DNA of 64,000 nucleotides from Luteolibacter yonseiensis (GTDB taxonomy: Bacteria; Verrucomicrobiota; Verrucomicrobiia; Verrucomicrobiales; Akkermansiaceae), in contig NZ_JAENIK010000004.1 of NCBI RefSeq assembly GCF_016595465.1, forward strand, positions 124,001-188,000, read 5' to 3'. The position numbers and the translations under genes were made by a program. The notes below the pieces were generated by a model that saw nothing but the letters and a program-made list of their open reading frames with translations, made no database searches and was not told the origin of the DNA. Position 1 is the first letter of the stretch. Every line of letters begins with the position of its first letter. Below, in pieces: positions 26,915-36,184 of the stretch.

Positions 26915-26959
26915 AGGCTTTATGGATTAGATGTCAACTAGTTAGAGATTGAATACAAA

Positions 26960-27976
26960 TCAAAGAGATGGAACGTAAGTAGCTTGATCAGACCACACTT
27001 GGGCGGCTGCAGGACTATTCCGGCGGAGAATGAAACCTTGCCCACCACCAATGAGGAATCCGTTGTCAGGAGCACCAGTGTTCACGTTATCAACCCAGTT
27101 GGTACCATCGAAATCAAGAATCACAGATGCCGCCTTGTTAAAGCCAGGAGCGCTGTTATCAAATCCCAGCAAGGAATCGCCGTTGGCGACCACGCTTCCA
27201 AGACTCGATGTTCCAATTGGCTCGCCTACCGCCCCGAAGTAGCTGACAGCAAGGTCCGAGGGTCCGCTAACAGCGCCAAGTGGAATGCGCTCATTAGCCT
27301 TAAGAACCTCACCGGAAACAACCAATGAAGCAATTGGGGTCGCACTTGCGTTACGGAGAATCAAGGTTTCTCCCGGATAAAGAATATCATTATCCGCTGG
27401 AGCACCTGTGTTTACGTTATCCACCCAGTTTGTTCCATCCCAATCATAGATGTTCTCAGCGGATGGGTTAGGCGCGCCGGTAGCAGGTAGCGTAAAGAGC
27501 GAAACTCCACTAGAAGGCAGGCTGGATCCCAAGAACGAACCTACAGTCCAGGCCTTACGAAGCGTGACCCGATCTCCGGAGGCAACTCCGGTCAAACTGT
27601 CGCCAACTTGAACCATGGCGGTGACATCGCCGGTGCCGTTCGCTGAAACAACGGCCACCAGTCCGGACTTGGTGCCGCTTTCAACCACAACGTAGTAAGG
27701 GTTGGCAGGATTGGAAAATTGCCCTGCGGTGAACGCTGCTCCGGTGATCGAAATGACATTACCAGCGACGCCCGACACAGCACCCGTGAATTCGGAGCTT
27801 TTGAGCACAGGAACGGACAAATACACGTCGGTGTTCGCCTTGACAGCAGGCTGCCCAGGAGTGGTATCACCAAGGCTGACATAACCAACCGGAGTGGTGT
27901 ATGCGGTTTCAGCGCCGAAGGCCATCCCTGCGGAGGCGGCGGCGAGGATAAGAGAATAGGGAATGTATGTTTTCAT
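26960..27976 (-). CDS. TIGR02597-family secreted protein
   Basis: A 338-residue exported protein with a signal peptide ending at MAFGA. It continues with TTPVGYVSLG, characteristic of TIGR02597 proteins of Verrucomicrobiota, which have unknown function and are often near PEP-CTERM genes. The block DGTNWVDNVNTGAP occurs twice (residues about 180 and 290), followed by pLILRN / GFILRR. The gene has more A and T in third positions than its neighbours, and its 65-base leader is nearly free of G in the mRNA. It is probably a surface protein expressed together with the PEP-CTERM protein. Confidence 0.88.
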   Translation of the reverse strand: MKTYIPYSLILAAASAGMAFGAETAYTTPVGYVSLGDTTPGQPAVKANTDVYLSVPVLKSSEFTGAVSGVAGNVISITGAAFTAGQFSNPANPYYVVVESGTKSGLVAVVSANGTGDVTAMVQVGDSLTGVASGDRVTLRKAWTVGSFLGSSLPSSGVSLFTLPATGAPNPSAENIYDWDGTNWVDNVNTGAPADNDILYPGETLILRNASATPIASLVVSGEVLKANERIPLGAVSGPSDLAVSYFGAVGEPIGTSSLGSVVANGDSLLGFDNSAPGFNKAASVILDFDGTNWVDNVNTGAPDNGFLIGGGQGFILRRNSPAAAQVWSDQATYVPSL

Positions 27977-28512
27977 GACAATATGTTGAGATTGGGTCTT
28001 TTGGATTGGGGATGTGTTTGTTTGGGGATTGTTTTGGAGAATTGCCTGAAGCGGCGTTGGGTTTTTAGTTTTGAGTCAGGGCGACATCCAGAGGCCTGCG
28101 CCGAAATATTGCGGCGAGTGAATCACCCGGGCAAAACTTTTGCGCATTCATAGATTTCATGGAGAGAAAACAGTGCCGGGGCGCAAACAGCAAGAAAATT
28201 ATACGGAAATTTGGGACCTTTTCGAGGAGAGTGGCTCGCCGGAAAATCGAAGTTCGATCACCTCACCATTAAGTTCTCATTATCAGTCACAAACAACTCA
28301 AAATCGGATCAGATCCGGCGACCTTTCAAAGGGAAAAAACCTCCAAAAATGGTCAACTTTTCTTAACCAAAAGGGCTGTTTTCGCGCCCTCCGAGCAAAA
28401 TTCCCGCTGTCCCATGAATTTGGGACAGCGGGAGGACAGAAATCGGAAGTGATCGGTCCCGCGAAGGGAAGTTGCTGGAAGATCCAGAGCGGAGTCCAGG
28501 ACGATCCCCCGT
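27977..28512. other. Intergenic region, leader of TIGR02597 gene and a hairpin
   Basis: These 536 bases contain no convincing gene. Bases 27980-28044 are a G-depleted leader for the TIGR02597 transcript, with a single G over 65 bases in mRNA sense. Bases 28402-28433 form a perfect hairpin. In the stretch between them I see no ORF with protein-like composition. Its low GC content relative to the window may reflect promoter sequence. Confidence 0.6.
28398..28433 (-). terminator. Hairpin, probable terminator of the PfkB kinase gene
   Basis: The perfect 13-bp arms TCCCGCTGTCCCA (28402-28414) and TGGGACAGCGGGA (28421-28433) enclose a 6-base loop. On the minus strand the stem is followed by ATTTTG, a short T-run. 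It lies 80 bases beyond the stop of the kinase gene at 28513. Confidence 0.6.
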
Positions 28513-29439
28513 TCACCACGCCGTGGCTCCGCGGAATTCCTCGATCCGCGCATTCAGTTCGTCCCTGCCGATTTCCTGAAGGCGGCGGGTGGAGAAGGCC
28601 TCGCAGGTGAAGGAGGCGAGGATGGAACCCTGGATGACCGCCTGGCGGAGGGTCGCACTGTCGTAAGGCGCGGCTCCTTGGGAAGCCAGGTAGCCCGCCA
28701 TGCCGCCGAGGAAGGTATCGCCCGCTCCGGTGGGGTCAGCCAAGGATTCCAGAGGGTAGGCGGAGCAGCGGAAGAGCTCGCCGTTCCCGGCAAACAGCAT
28801 GGCTCCGAATTCCCCGAGTTTCACAACGACGTTTTTCGGCCCCTTTTCCAGCAGTATCCGGCCGGCCTTGACAAGATTGTTGGTGCCGGCGAGTTCCCGG
28901 GCTTCTCCTTCGTTGAGGACGAAGATATCGAGTTTCGGCAGGACTTCGTGCAGGCGTTCGTTGGCGATGGCGATCCAGAGGTCCATGGTATCCGCGATGA
29001 CAAACGGGTTGGAATGCGTGCTTTGGGAGAGCATCTGCAGTTGGTTGTCCGGAGACATGTTCGCCAAAACCACGATGGAGGCGGCGGCGATCTCCGCGGG
29101 AACCTTGACCTGCCAGCTTTCGAGGACGTTGAGGCCGACGTTGTGGGTCGTACGCTCGTTCATGTTGGCGTGATATTCGCCGGACCACGTGAAGGATTCG
29201 CTTTCGGAACGCTCCACGCCGGTCAAGGTGACACCACGGGATTCGAGCATTTCCAGATGCTCCTGCGGGAAATCGTGGCCGATGATGCCGACGAGATCGA
29301 CGGGCCGGTTGAAGAACGAGGCGGCAAGCGCGGCATAGGCGGCGGAACCACCGAGAAGGTTCTTGCCCTCTGCTTCGGGAGTTTTGACGTGGTCGATCGC
29401 GACGGTGCCGCCGATGATGATGCTTGGGGAAGTGGACAT
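28513..29439 (-). CDS. PfkB-family carbohydrate/nucleoside kinase
   Basis: A 308-residue protein with the ribokinase fold. It opens SIIIGGTVAIDHVKTPE, has the GGSAAYAALAASFF glycine block, a lid region, and the C-terminal PfkB signature LADPTGAGDTFLGGMAGYLA with the catalytic Asp in GAGD. It transfers phosphate from ATP to a sugar or nucleoside; adenosine-kinase-like proteins have similar N-termini, but the substrate cannot be fixed. It lies downstream of thiE with about 115 bases between, so a separate promoter is possible. Confidence 0.88.
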   Translation of the reverse strand: MSTSPSIIIGGTVAIDHVKTPEAEGKNLLGGSAAYAALAASFFNRPVDLVGIIGHDFPQEHLEMLESRGVTLTGVERSESESFTWSGEYHANMNERTTHNVGLNVLESWQVKVPAEIAAASIVVLANMSPDNQLQMLSQSTHSNPFVIADTMDLWIAIANERLHEVLPKLDIFVLNEGEARELAGTNNLVKAGRILLEKGPKNVVVKLGEFGAMLFAGNGELFRCSAYPLESLADPTGAGDTFLGGMAGYLASQGAAPYDSATLRQAVIQGSILASFTCEAFSTRRLQEIGRDELNARIEEFRGATAW

Positions 29440-29554
29440 GGTTAGGTAGGTGACAATGAAGAATCAGCCGCCGGGGCGCAGGAATCGCCAAGGGACGCGG
29501 AGAAGATGAGAGAAAACAGCGGAAGATTTAAAGGGCCAAATGCCCGGTTTTGAA

Positions 29555-30193
29555 TCATCCGAGCGATTCGCGGAGCTTGCGGGTCGCGGCCTCCACATCG
29601 GGCGCCCGCAACAACGCGGAAACCACCACGACGCGGCGCGCTCCCGCCGCGAGGACGGTCGGCAGGGTTTCCGGAGTGATCCCCCCGATGCAGAAAGCGG
29701 GGATCTCCGACCCGACATCGTGCTCCATTGTGGAAATCTCCTCCAGCCCGATGGCCGGGCGTCCGAGTTTGGTGGGCGTGGGGAAAAGCGGGCCGAAGCC
29801 GATGTAGTCGAAGCCTTCGGCAAGTGCGGCGCGGGCTTGATCGAGTGAATGGGTGGAACGGCCGATGATTTTTCCCGGACCCACGATTTTCCGGGCTTCG
29901 GAGAGAGGCCCGTCATCCTGGCCGATGTGGACGCCGTCCGCATCCAACGCTGCGGCGAGCGCGGGGAAATCGTTGAGGATGAAAGGAACTCCCGCCAAAC
30001 GGCAGAGAGGGATCAGTTTCCGGGCGACACGCTCGATGGTGGCGGGATCGTGGCCTTTTGCCCTGAGTTGGAGGATGTCGGCCCCACCGGAAAGGAGGGC
30101 GGAGGTGACTTGCTCCGCCTTTTCCTCGGGAGTGTAGCCGAGGTCGAGGATGGTGTAGAGTTGCGAATCGTTCATAGGCGTCATAGGCCGCAT
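29555..30193 (-). CDS. thiE: Thiamine-phosphate synthase
   Basis: A 212-residue TIM-barrel protein shows ILDLGYTPEEKAEQ, GADILQLRAK, FILNDFPALAAALDADGVHIGQDD, FDYIGFGPLFPTPTK and AFCIGGITPETL, the ThiE set. It joins the hydroxymethylpyrimidine diphosphate and thiazole phosphate moieties in thiamine synthesis. Three close ATGs (30193, 30184, 30175) are possible starts. It follows accC by 14 bases, so it seems to be transcribed with accB-accC and not from a TPP-riboswitch leader. Confidence 0.92.
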   Translation of the reverse strand: MRPMTPMNDSQLYTILDLGYTPEEKAEQVTSALLSGGADILQLRAKGHDPATIERVARKLIPLCRLAGVPFILNDFPALAAALDADGVHIGQDDGPLSEARKIVGPGKIIGRSTHSLDQARAALAEGFDYIGFGPLFPTPTKLGRPAIGLEEISTMEHDVGSEIPAFCIGGITPETLPTVLAAGARRVVVVSALLRAPDVEAATRKLRESLG

Positions 30194-30207
30194 CGACCTA
30201 TTTCCAC

Positions 30208-31560
30208 TTACTTCGCACGCTCCTCAAGGTATCTCGCGACCCAGCCGATGTCATAGTTTCCGGAGATAAAATCCGGATGGGCGATGATTTCCTGCTGGAA
30301 CGGGATGGTGGTCTTGATGCCCCGGATCATGAACTCGCCGAGCGCGCGCTTCATGCGGGCGATGGCGATCTCGCGGGTGGCACCGGTGACGATGAGCTTG
30401 GCGATCATCGAGTCGTAGTGCGGCGGGACGGTATAGCCGGAATAGACGTGGGTATCGACGCGGACGCCCTTGCCGCCCGGAGCATACCAGAGCGAAATGG
30501 TTCCGGGGCTGGGTGTGAAATTGTTGTAGGGATCCTCCGCATTGATGCGGCACTCGATGGAATGGCCACGCGGCTTCGCGTCGAGAACGTGATGGGAGAG
30601 CGGCTCACCGGCGGCGACGCGGATCTGCTCCTTGATGAGCTCGCAACCCATGACCTCCTCCGTGACCGGATGCTCGACCTGGATGCGGGTATTCATTTCC
30701 ATGAAATAGAAATTCTCCGCTTTCTCATCCACGAGATACTCGATGGTTCCCGCGTTCTGGTAATCGATGTTTTTGATGAGATTCACCGAGGCCTCGCCCA
30801 TTTTCGCCCGAAGTTCCGGGGTGAGCAGCGGCGACGGGCATTCTTCGATGATCTTCTGGTTGCGGCGCTGCATCGAACAATCGCGCTCGCCGAGGTGGAT
30901 ATAGTTGCCGTGGGAGTCACCGATCACCTGGATCTCAACGTGATGCGGATTGATCACGAGCTTTTCCAAATAACAGTCTCCATTGCCAAAGCAGGCGACC
31001 GCCTCGTTCGAGGCGGCTTGGAAGAGCGAGATGAACTCCTCTTCCTTGAAGCAGGGCCGCATTCCGCGGCCGCCACCGCCGGCGGTGGCCTTGATCATCA
31101 CGGGAAGCCCGATTTTCTTCGCTTCCACGAGCGCCGTCTCGGCATCCGGCATGATTTCGGTGCCGGGAGTGATGGGCACGCCATTGGCCACCGCGGTGGC
31201 GCGGGCGGTGGCCTTGTCACCCATTTTGGAAATGACGCCGGAGGACGGGCCGATGAAGGTGATTCCGGAGCTGGCGCAGATTTCCGCGAAACGGGCGTTT
31301 TCCGAGAGGAAACCGTAGCCGGGGTGGATCGCATCCGCGCCGGTGATTTCGGCCGCGGCGATGATGCGGTCGATTTTCAAATAGGATTCCTTGCTGGATG
31401 CGGGACCGATGCAGACCGCCTCGTCAGCGAGCTGGACGTGCATGGAGTCCACATCCGGTTCGGAGTAAACGGCGACCGATTCCACTCCGAGCTCGCGGCA
31501 CGCGCGGATGATGCGGAGGGCGATTTCGCCACGATTGGCGACGAGGACACGCTTGAACAT
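30208..31560 (-). CDS. accC: Acetyl-CoA carboxylase, biotin carboxylase subunit
   Basis: The 450-residue enzyme begins MFKRVLVANRGEIALRIIRACRELG. It has the ATP-grasp glycine loop KATAGGGGRGMR, the EKLVINPHHVEIQV block, MNTRIQVEHPVTE and the C-terminal biotin carboxylase domain (ECRINAEDP). It carboxylates biotin on AccB with ATP and bicarbonate for malonyl-CoA synthesis in the cytoplasm. Length and motifs are canonical. accB lies 54 bases upstream, and thiE follows 14 bases downstream. Confidence 0.97.
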   Translation of the reverse strand: MFKRVLVANRGEIALRIIRACRELGVESVAVYSEPDVDSMHVQLADEAVCIGPASSKESYLKIDRIIAAAEITGADAIHPGYGFLSENARFAEICASSGITFIGPSSGVISKMGDKATARATAVANGVPITPGTEIMPDAETALVEAKKIGLPVMIKATAGGGGRGMRPCFKEEEFISLFQAASNEAVACFGNGDCYLEKLVINPHHVEIQVIGDSHGNYIHLGERDCSMQRRNQKIIEECPSPLLTPELRAKMGEASVNLIKNIDYQNAGTIEYLVDEKAENFYFMEMNTRIQVEHPVTEEVMGCELIKEQIRVAAGEPLSHHVLDAKPRGHSIECRINAEDPYNNFTPSPGTISLWYAPGGKGVRVDTHVYSGYTVPPHYDSMIAKLIVTGATREIAIARMKRALGEFMIRGIKTTIPFQQEIIAHPDFISGNYDIGWVARYLEERAK

Positions 31561-31614
31561 GATGGAAGTTTGCTGGTGATCGGTTTGCGGCTCCCAGGAA
31601 AAGAGCCTGGCAAC

Positions 31615-32088
31615 TCATTTGATGCGGAAAAGGACGTCACCGTATTGCACCGGTGTGCAGTCCTCTGCGATGACTGCGACGATGGTGCCGGATTTTTCGG
31701 CCTTGATCTCGTTCATGACCTTCATGGCCTCGATGATGCAGAGCGTCTGGCCGACCGAGACCGTGGAGCCGACGTCGACGAAATTCGGAGCATCCGGAGC
31801 GGGCTTGGTGTAGAAAGTGCCGACCATCGGTGAGGTGATTTCCGAACCTTCCGCCACGGGTGCCGCTGCCGGAGCGGCCGCCGCCGGGGCCGCAGGCGCG
31901 GCGGCGGCCGGAGCTGGAGCGTAATTCACCGGAGCCGAAGCAGGAAGAGCGGAAAGGAGGCTCTTGAGATCGTCAAGATCCGCCCCCTTTTTCAGCTTGA
32001 GATGGAAATCCTTCTTGGTGAGGTCGAAATGGGTGAGCCCATGCTCATTCATGAGTTCGACGATGCGGCGGATTTCCTGGAGTTCCAC
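31615..32088 (-). CDS. accB: Acetyl-CoA carboxylase, biotin carboxyl carrier protein
   Basis: The predicted 157-residue protein has the short N-terminal helix region (VELQEIRRIVELMNEHGLTHFDL), a long alanine-proline linker, and the biotinyl domain with EAMKVMNEI, where Lys123 is biotinylated. AccB N-termini align best with a GTG start at 32088. An in-frame ATG at 32154 would add 22 residues that do not resemble the family. It heads the accB-accC-thiE cluster. accA and accD are not in the window. Confidence 0.92.
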   Translation of the reverse strand: MELQEIRRIVELMNEHGLTHFDLTKKDFHLKLKKGADLDDLKSLLSALPASAPVNYAPAPAAAAPAAPAAAAPAAAPVAEGSEITSPMVGTFYTKPAPDAPNFVDVGSTVSVGQTLCIIEAMKVMNEIKAEKSGTIVAVIAEDCTPVQYGDVLFRIK

Positions 32089-32300
32089 GGTAGAAAGAGG
32101 TTTGGAGTTGGATGGTTGGCTACGCACCCGGCGGGATGCGTCTCGGTTGGGCAAGCTAGAAGGAGCGGGGAAAGAGCGTCAAGCGGGAACGCCGGGTGGA
32201 GGACGTTAGATTCCGAAGAAGCATTGCCGAACACCGCCGGAGGATTTTAGATGGCGGGGTGATTGCGACGCAGCCTTACAACATCCTGCCCCGCCCGGCG

Positions 32301-32888
32301 ATGCCCGGTGAGTTGGTTCCAGCGGACTACTTCCGGAAAATGGATCGTCCGGAGATCTGCCGGGACGACAGACCTCTGGAGATCGACCTCGGCTGCGGCG
32401 ACGGAAAATTCCTCATGGAGATGGCAAGGGAACATCCCGAGCGGGACTTCATCGGCGTCGAACGCCTGCTGGGACGGGTGCGGAAGGTCTGCAAGAAGAT
32501 CACGAAGCGCGGACTGGAAAATGCCCAGGTCCTGCGGCTCGACAGCCGCTATGTGGTGGAGTGGTTGTTGCCCGAGTCATCCGTCTCCCGGCTGCATCTG
32601 CTGTGTCCGGACCCATGGCCGAAGTTCAAGCACCACCGCCGGCGTGTGATGCAGCTCGATTTTCTCGAATCCGTCCGCACCTGCCTGCGGCCCGGCGGCG
32701 AGTTTCTCTTCATGACAGACCACGAGGAATATTACCAATGGTCCGTGGCCAAGGTCGCGGCCTACGGGAAATTTGAGATCCTTGAATGGACGGAGGACAC
32801 GTTTTTCTACCCGAAAACCGATTTCCAACTCCAATGGGAAGCCGAGGGCAAATCCATGTTCCGCCTGCGCTGCCGCAGGGTCGACTAA
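32301..32888 (+). CDS. trmB: tRNA (guanine-N7-)-methyltransferase
   Basis: A protein of about 195 residues from MPGELVPADYF, with PLEIDLGCGDGKFLMEMAREHPERDFIGVE (SAM site), HLLCPDPWPKFKHHRRRVMQLDFL (substrate site) and GGEFLFMTDHEEY, all diagnostic of TrmB, which makes m7G46 in tRNA. Starts at GTG 32259 or ATG 32196 are open in frame and cannot be excluded. It is divergent from accB, and its TAA overlaps the stop of the ComEC-like gene by three bases, tail to tail. Confidence 0.93.
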   Translation: MPGELVPADYFRKMDRPEICRDDRPLEIDLGCGDGKFLMEMAREHPERDFIGVERLLGRVRKVCKKITKRGLENAQVLRLDSRYVVEWLLPESSVSRLHLLCPDPWPKFKHHRRRVMQLDFLESVRTCLRPGGEFLFMTDHEEYYQWSVAKVAAYGKFEILEWTEDTFFYPKTDFQLQWEAEGKSMFRLRCRRVD

Positions 32889-35155
32889 CGGCGCTCCAGC
32901 ACCGTCGCCGAACGATCGACAAAACCTTCCAACCGCAGATTTCCGTCGTCATCCACCCGGAGGGTGACGCCACCCGCCTCACCCTGGTGGACCACCTTGA
33001 TGCCTTGTGACCGCCAGGAAGCGACCGTCTGCGGTCTCAGTGCCTCGGCGAAGGGGAAATCCGCATGCGAGGCGACGATGGCCCGGGGCTTTACCGCAGC
33101 CAGGAAGGCATCACACAGCATCACGTTTCCACGGTGGTGTCCGGCGATGATCACATCCGCCTCCACATCCTGTTTCTGGTCCAGTATCGCCATTTCGGTA
33201 TTCATGCCCGCGTCACTGGTGAAGAGCAGTTTCCAGCCCCGCCAGTGCATGCGGAAAACCGCCACCCGGTCGTCCGCCCGGGCGTTCTGGGATCGCGGCG
33301 CGGGAACGTGGATCACCTCCAGCGTCGCGCCATCCGGCAGCGGCAGATTTTTGAAATCCGCCACATGGAGCAGCTTCACCCCGTGAGCGGGGGAATCATC
33401 CAGCCACGCACGGAACGCCGGACTCCTTGATTTCTCCACCGGCAGGACCGCCTGCTTGATCGGGAAAGCCGACCAAACCGCGTCTCCGCCACCGAGATGG
33501 CCTCCGTCCGGATGGCTCAGGACCACCGAGTCCGGCGCCACACCGAGCCGCCGCAGCGAGGGAGCGACACTGCGGCGGAAATGATAACGATCCGCGCAGT
33601 CGAACATCACCGCGCCGCTGCCGCCGTCGGAGAAACATGCCGCGCCAGCGCCGCGCTCCAGGTCATACACCAGCAAAAACGGCTCGGTTTCCTGACGCAA
33701 TTGATAATGCCCGCCCGGGATTGCCGAAAATCCCTTCGCAATGGAGACGCAAAGGTCCGCAACCTTTCCGTTCAACCCATTTACCATGCGTGCCACGCCC
33801 GGCACGAACGGATGGACTGCGGCGGAAAACAACGCACCGCACAGCATGATGAGAATCAGCCATGAAATGAAAAGATTGGAGACAATCGAAACCGGGGTGA
33901 GCAGTCCGAAGTGATACACGGTCAAGGGGGTCGAGCCGATCGCCGCCGCGACGGAGACCTCCAGCGATGTCGCGAGTTTCTGGCGGGAACGGAGCCAGAA
34001 CCTCTGCCACCCCGTCATCACCCCGAGCGGCAGATAGAGCTCCGGCTTCGCCAGCCACGAGAACCAGGACCTCGTCCAATCCGCTCCGACCGCGATGGCG
34101 GCCACCACGAAGTAGGAAAGCTGCACACCGGGAAGAAACAACAGACGCCCGTCCCACAGCATCCCCACCAGCAACACCGCGCCCAGGGAATTGAGCAGAT
34201 CCGGCCTCCTGCGCGTCACAAAGGCGGCGAGGAACACCGCCGCCATCCATGCGGAACGCACCGCGGGCGGACTGTTTCCCGTGAGCCATGAGTAGCCGAA
34301 AATCAAGGGCAGCAGGACCAGCACCGCCCACCGCCGGGGCATGCCGCACGCCCCCAGCACAAACCACCCGATCAGCGCCACCATGCCCACGTGCATGCCG
34401 CTCACGGAAAACGCATGCAGTGTACCGCTGTTCCGGAAGGGCGCGATCAACTCCTCCGCATCGGGCGGCTGCTCGCCGATCACGACGGCACGGATGACTT
34501 CCACCGCCTGCGAATCTTCCGCGAGTCCGTCGGTGACCGCGCTGCGGAATCCTTGGCGGATCGCCGCACCGAATGCCGCGCCAGTCCCGGTCTCCACCTC
34601 TCCCGTGATGTGGCTGGCCCTGAACACCGCCGCCACTCCCTGGCAGCGAAGCCAGGCCGCCGGATCGAATTCGCCGGGATTCCGAGGCACCGGCAATGGC
34701 CCGAAACTTCCCTCCGCACGCACCCGTGAACCCGCCACCGGAGATTTCCCCTTCCCTTCCCACCACACTTTCACCCCGGCATGCGGTCCGCCTGACAAGA
34801 TCACCGGAGCTCTCCAGAAATCACCACCGCCCTTGCCATCCTTCATCACCCGGCCCTCCATCATTCCTCCGCCGGATGCCAGCAATCCGCGCTCGTCCGC
34901 ATCCCGCGACTCCGTCCGCCAGGAGAAAACCCCGGCCGCCACCAGACCACACAGCCACCACGACGCGCCGGTCCGGCCATTCCCCAGCCACCATCCGGCC
35001 AAACCCGCCGCCACCGCAAGCACCTGGGCCCACACGCCATCGAGACCCGCTGTCAGGACACAGGCCGAAGCCACCAGCGCCGCAAAGAAAAGCGGCTGCC
35101 GGCCCATGAGATTCGCGGCATGTCCCCTCCTGGCAAGTTTGAAGGTCCACCTCAT
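32885..35155 (-). CDS. comEC: ComEC/Rec2-like membrane protein with metallo-beta-lactamase domain
   Basis: The protein of about 756 residues has an N-terminal DUF4131-like region, a multi-helix competence domain (FSVSGMHVGMVALIGW, GNSPPAVRSAWMAAVF) and a C-terminal metallo-beta-lactamase-like domain (SVVLSHPDGGHLGGGD, IIAGHHRG). ComEC carries single-stranded DNA across the inner membrane during natural transformation. The usual HxDxDH zinc motif reads His548-P-Asp550-G-Gly552-His553, so the second aspartate is lost. The start at 35155 (MRWTFKLARRG) is preferred; 35107 (MGRQPLFF) and 35212 are alternatives. Confidence 0.85.
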   Translation of the reverse strand: MRWTFKLARRGHAANLMGRQPLFFAALVASACVLTAGLDGVWAQVLAVAAGLAGWWLGNGRTGASWWLCGLVAAGVFSWRTESRDADERGLLASGGGMMEGRVMKDGKGGGDFWRAPVILSGGPHAGVKVWWEGKGKSPVAGSRVRAEGSFGPLPVPRNPGEFDPAAWLRCQGVAAVFRASHITGEVETGTGAAFGAAIRQGFRSAVTDGLAEDSQAVEVIRAVVIGEQPPDAEELIAPFRNSGTLHAFSVSGMHVGMVALIGWFVLGACGMPRRWAVLVLLPLIFGYSWLTGNSPPAVRSAWMAAVFLAAFVTRRRPDLLNSLGAVLLVGMLWDGRLLFLPGVQLSYFVVAAIAVGADWTRSWFSWLAKPELYLPLGVMTGWQRFWLRSRQKLATSLEVSVAAAIGSTPLTVYHFGLLTPVSIVSNLFISWLILIMLCGALFSAAVHPFVPGVARMVNGLNGKVADLCVSIAKGFSAIPGGHYQLRQETEPFLLVYDLERGAGAACFSDGGSGAVMFDCADRYHFRRSVAPSLRRLGVAPDSVVLSHPDGGHLGGGDAVWSAFPIKQAVLPVEKSRSPAFRAWLDDSPAHGVKLLHVADFKNLPLPDGATLEVIHVPAPRSQNARADDRVAVFRMHWRGWKLLFTSDAGMNTEMAILDQKQDVEADVIIAGHHRGNVMLCDAFLAAVKPRAIVASHADFPFAEALRPQTVASWRSQGIKVVHQGEAGGVTLRVDDDGNLRLEGFVDRSATVLERR

Positions 35156-35323
35156 GCCAGGGTCAGTGGGACGGCGACCGGCGGAGCCGCCGCACGAGGC
35201 GGCGACTCCCATTCCCGAAGAGAGGCGTTTTGATCATCGCGGTGGTGATGGGTTTGAGTCGGGACGCCACGGACGATCACGACCTCCACCCCGCCACGGA
35301 TGGTCCGGAAGGACTCCTCCAGC

Positions 35324-36091
35324 TTACTGCGGGCCGTTGGGATTGTTTTTCATCTTCGCCAGGAAAGCGGCTTCCTCCGCCGCCAGGTTGCCGGATGCGT
35401 CCTGCGTGCTCCATTCATGGAGCTTGTGGGCGGCATTCGCCGAGTGGCGGGTGCTTGGGAATTGTTCGATGACCTGGTTCATGATGGCCACCGCGGAAGC
35501 GCGGTCTCCCTCCACTTCGTCATACAGCTCCGCGAGGCGGAAAAGGAAATAGGCGGCATCGTTGACCTCCCACTCCTGGCTTTCCAAAGCGTGGCGGATG
35601 GTTGCGATCGCGGCCTGCGGGTCCTCGAGCTGCTCCTTCTGGAGCTTCACGATCTCCACCCATGGCAGGCGGTTGAGCGGATCCGCGGCAGCGGCCTGTT
35701 TATAGGCTTCGATGGCACCTTGATAATCCCCTTGCGCCACCAGCGAGCGCGCCGTGGACATGGCATCCTTCTCCACCTTCTCGTTGCTGCCGATCATGCC
35801 TTGCGAAAGCATCTGCGCGAAGAATGGCAGCAAGGTGGTGACGAAGAAAATCCCGGCGAATCCCGCGCCGAGGAACGTCAGGAAGATCCCATTGACCGTG
35901 CGGCTGTCTTCCATCGCCTTCAAATCGGTCTCCATACCCGGCACGAGGTCGTCGGTGTCCGAGTCACCCTTGTTCCGGATCTCTTCGATCTTGTGTCTCA
36001 GATCATCCATTTCCTTCCCCTTTTTCGCGTAGGCGTTCCAAGCAAAACCACAGAGCACCGCGAGCACCAGATACATGATCCATTTCATCAT
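35324..36091 (-). CDS. Membrane protein with TPR-like repeats
   Basis: A protein of about 255 residues begins MMKWIMYLVLAVLCGFAWNAYAKKG (first helix) and has a second helix around VNGIFLTFLGAGFAGIFFVTTLLPFFA. The C-terminal half has helical repeats of TPR type (QGDYQGAIEAYKQAAAADPLNRLPWVEIV, AAYFLFRLAELYDEVEGDRASAVAIMNQVIEQFPST). It likely scaffolds proteins at the membrane. The start at 36091 or the next codon fits the helix; an in-frame ATG at 36130 lies further upstream. Its role is unknown. Confidence 0.8.
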   Translation of the reverse strand: MMKWIMYLVLAVLCGFAWNAYAKKGKEMDDLRHKIEEIRNKGDSDTDDLVPGMETDLKAMEDSRTVNGIFLTFLGAGFAGIFFVTTLLPFFAQMLSQGMIGSNEKVEKDAMSTARSLVAQGDYQGAIEAYKQAAAADPLNRLPWVEIVKLQKEQLEDPQAAIATIRHALESQEWEVNDAAYFLFRLAELYDEVEGDRASAVAIMNQVIEQFPSTRHSANAAHKLHEWSTQDASGNLAAEEAAFLAKMKNNPNGPQ

Positions 36092-36184
36092 ACCGCAGGG
36101 TGCGACATCCCCGCGGTAGGGTGGAAGCAAAAAACAAGGATGTCGCTGAAAGTTCGGCGTGCCGGGGGATCCTCCCGCGAACGC

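Noticed and set aside
30194..30207. Possible TPP riboswitch before thiE
   Set aside because: Only 14 bases separate accC and thiE, too few for the riboswitch fold.
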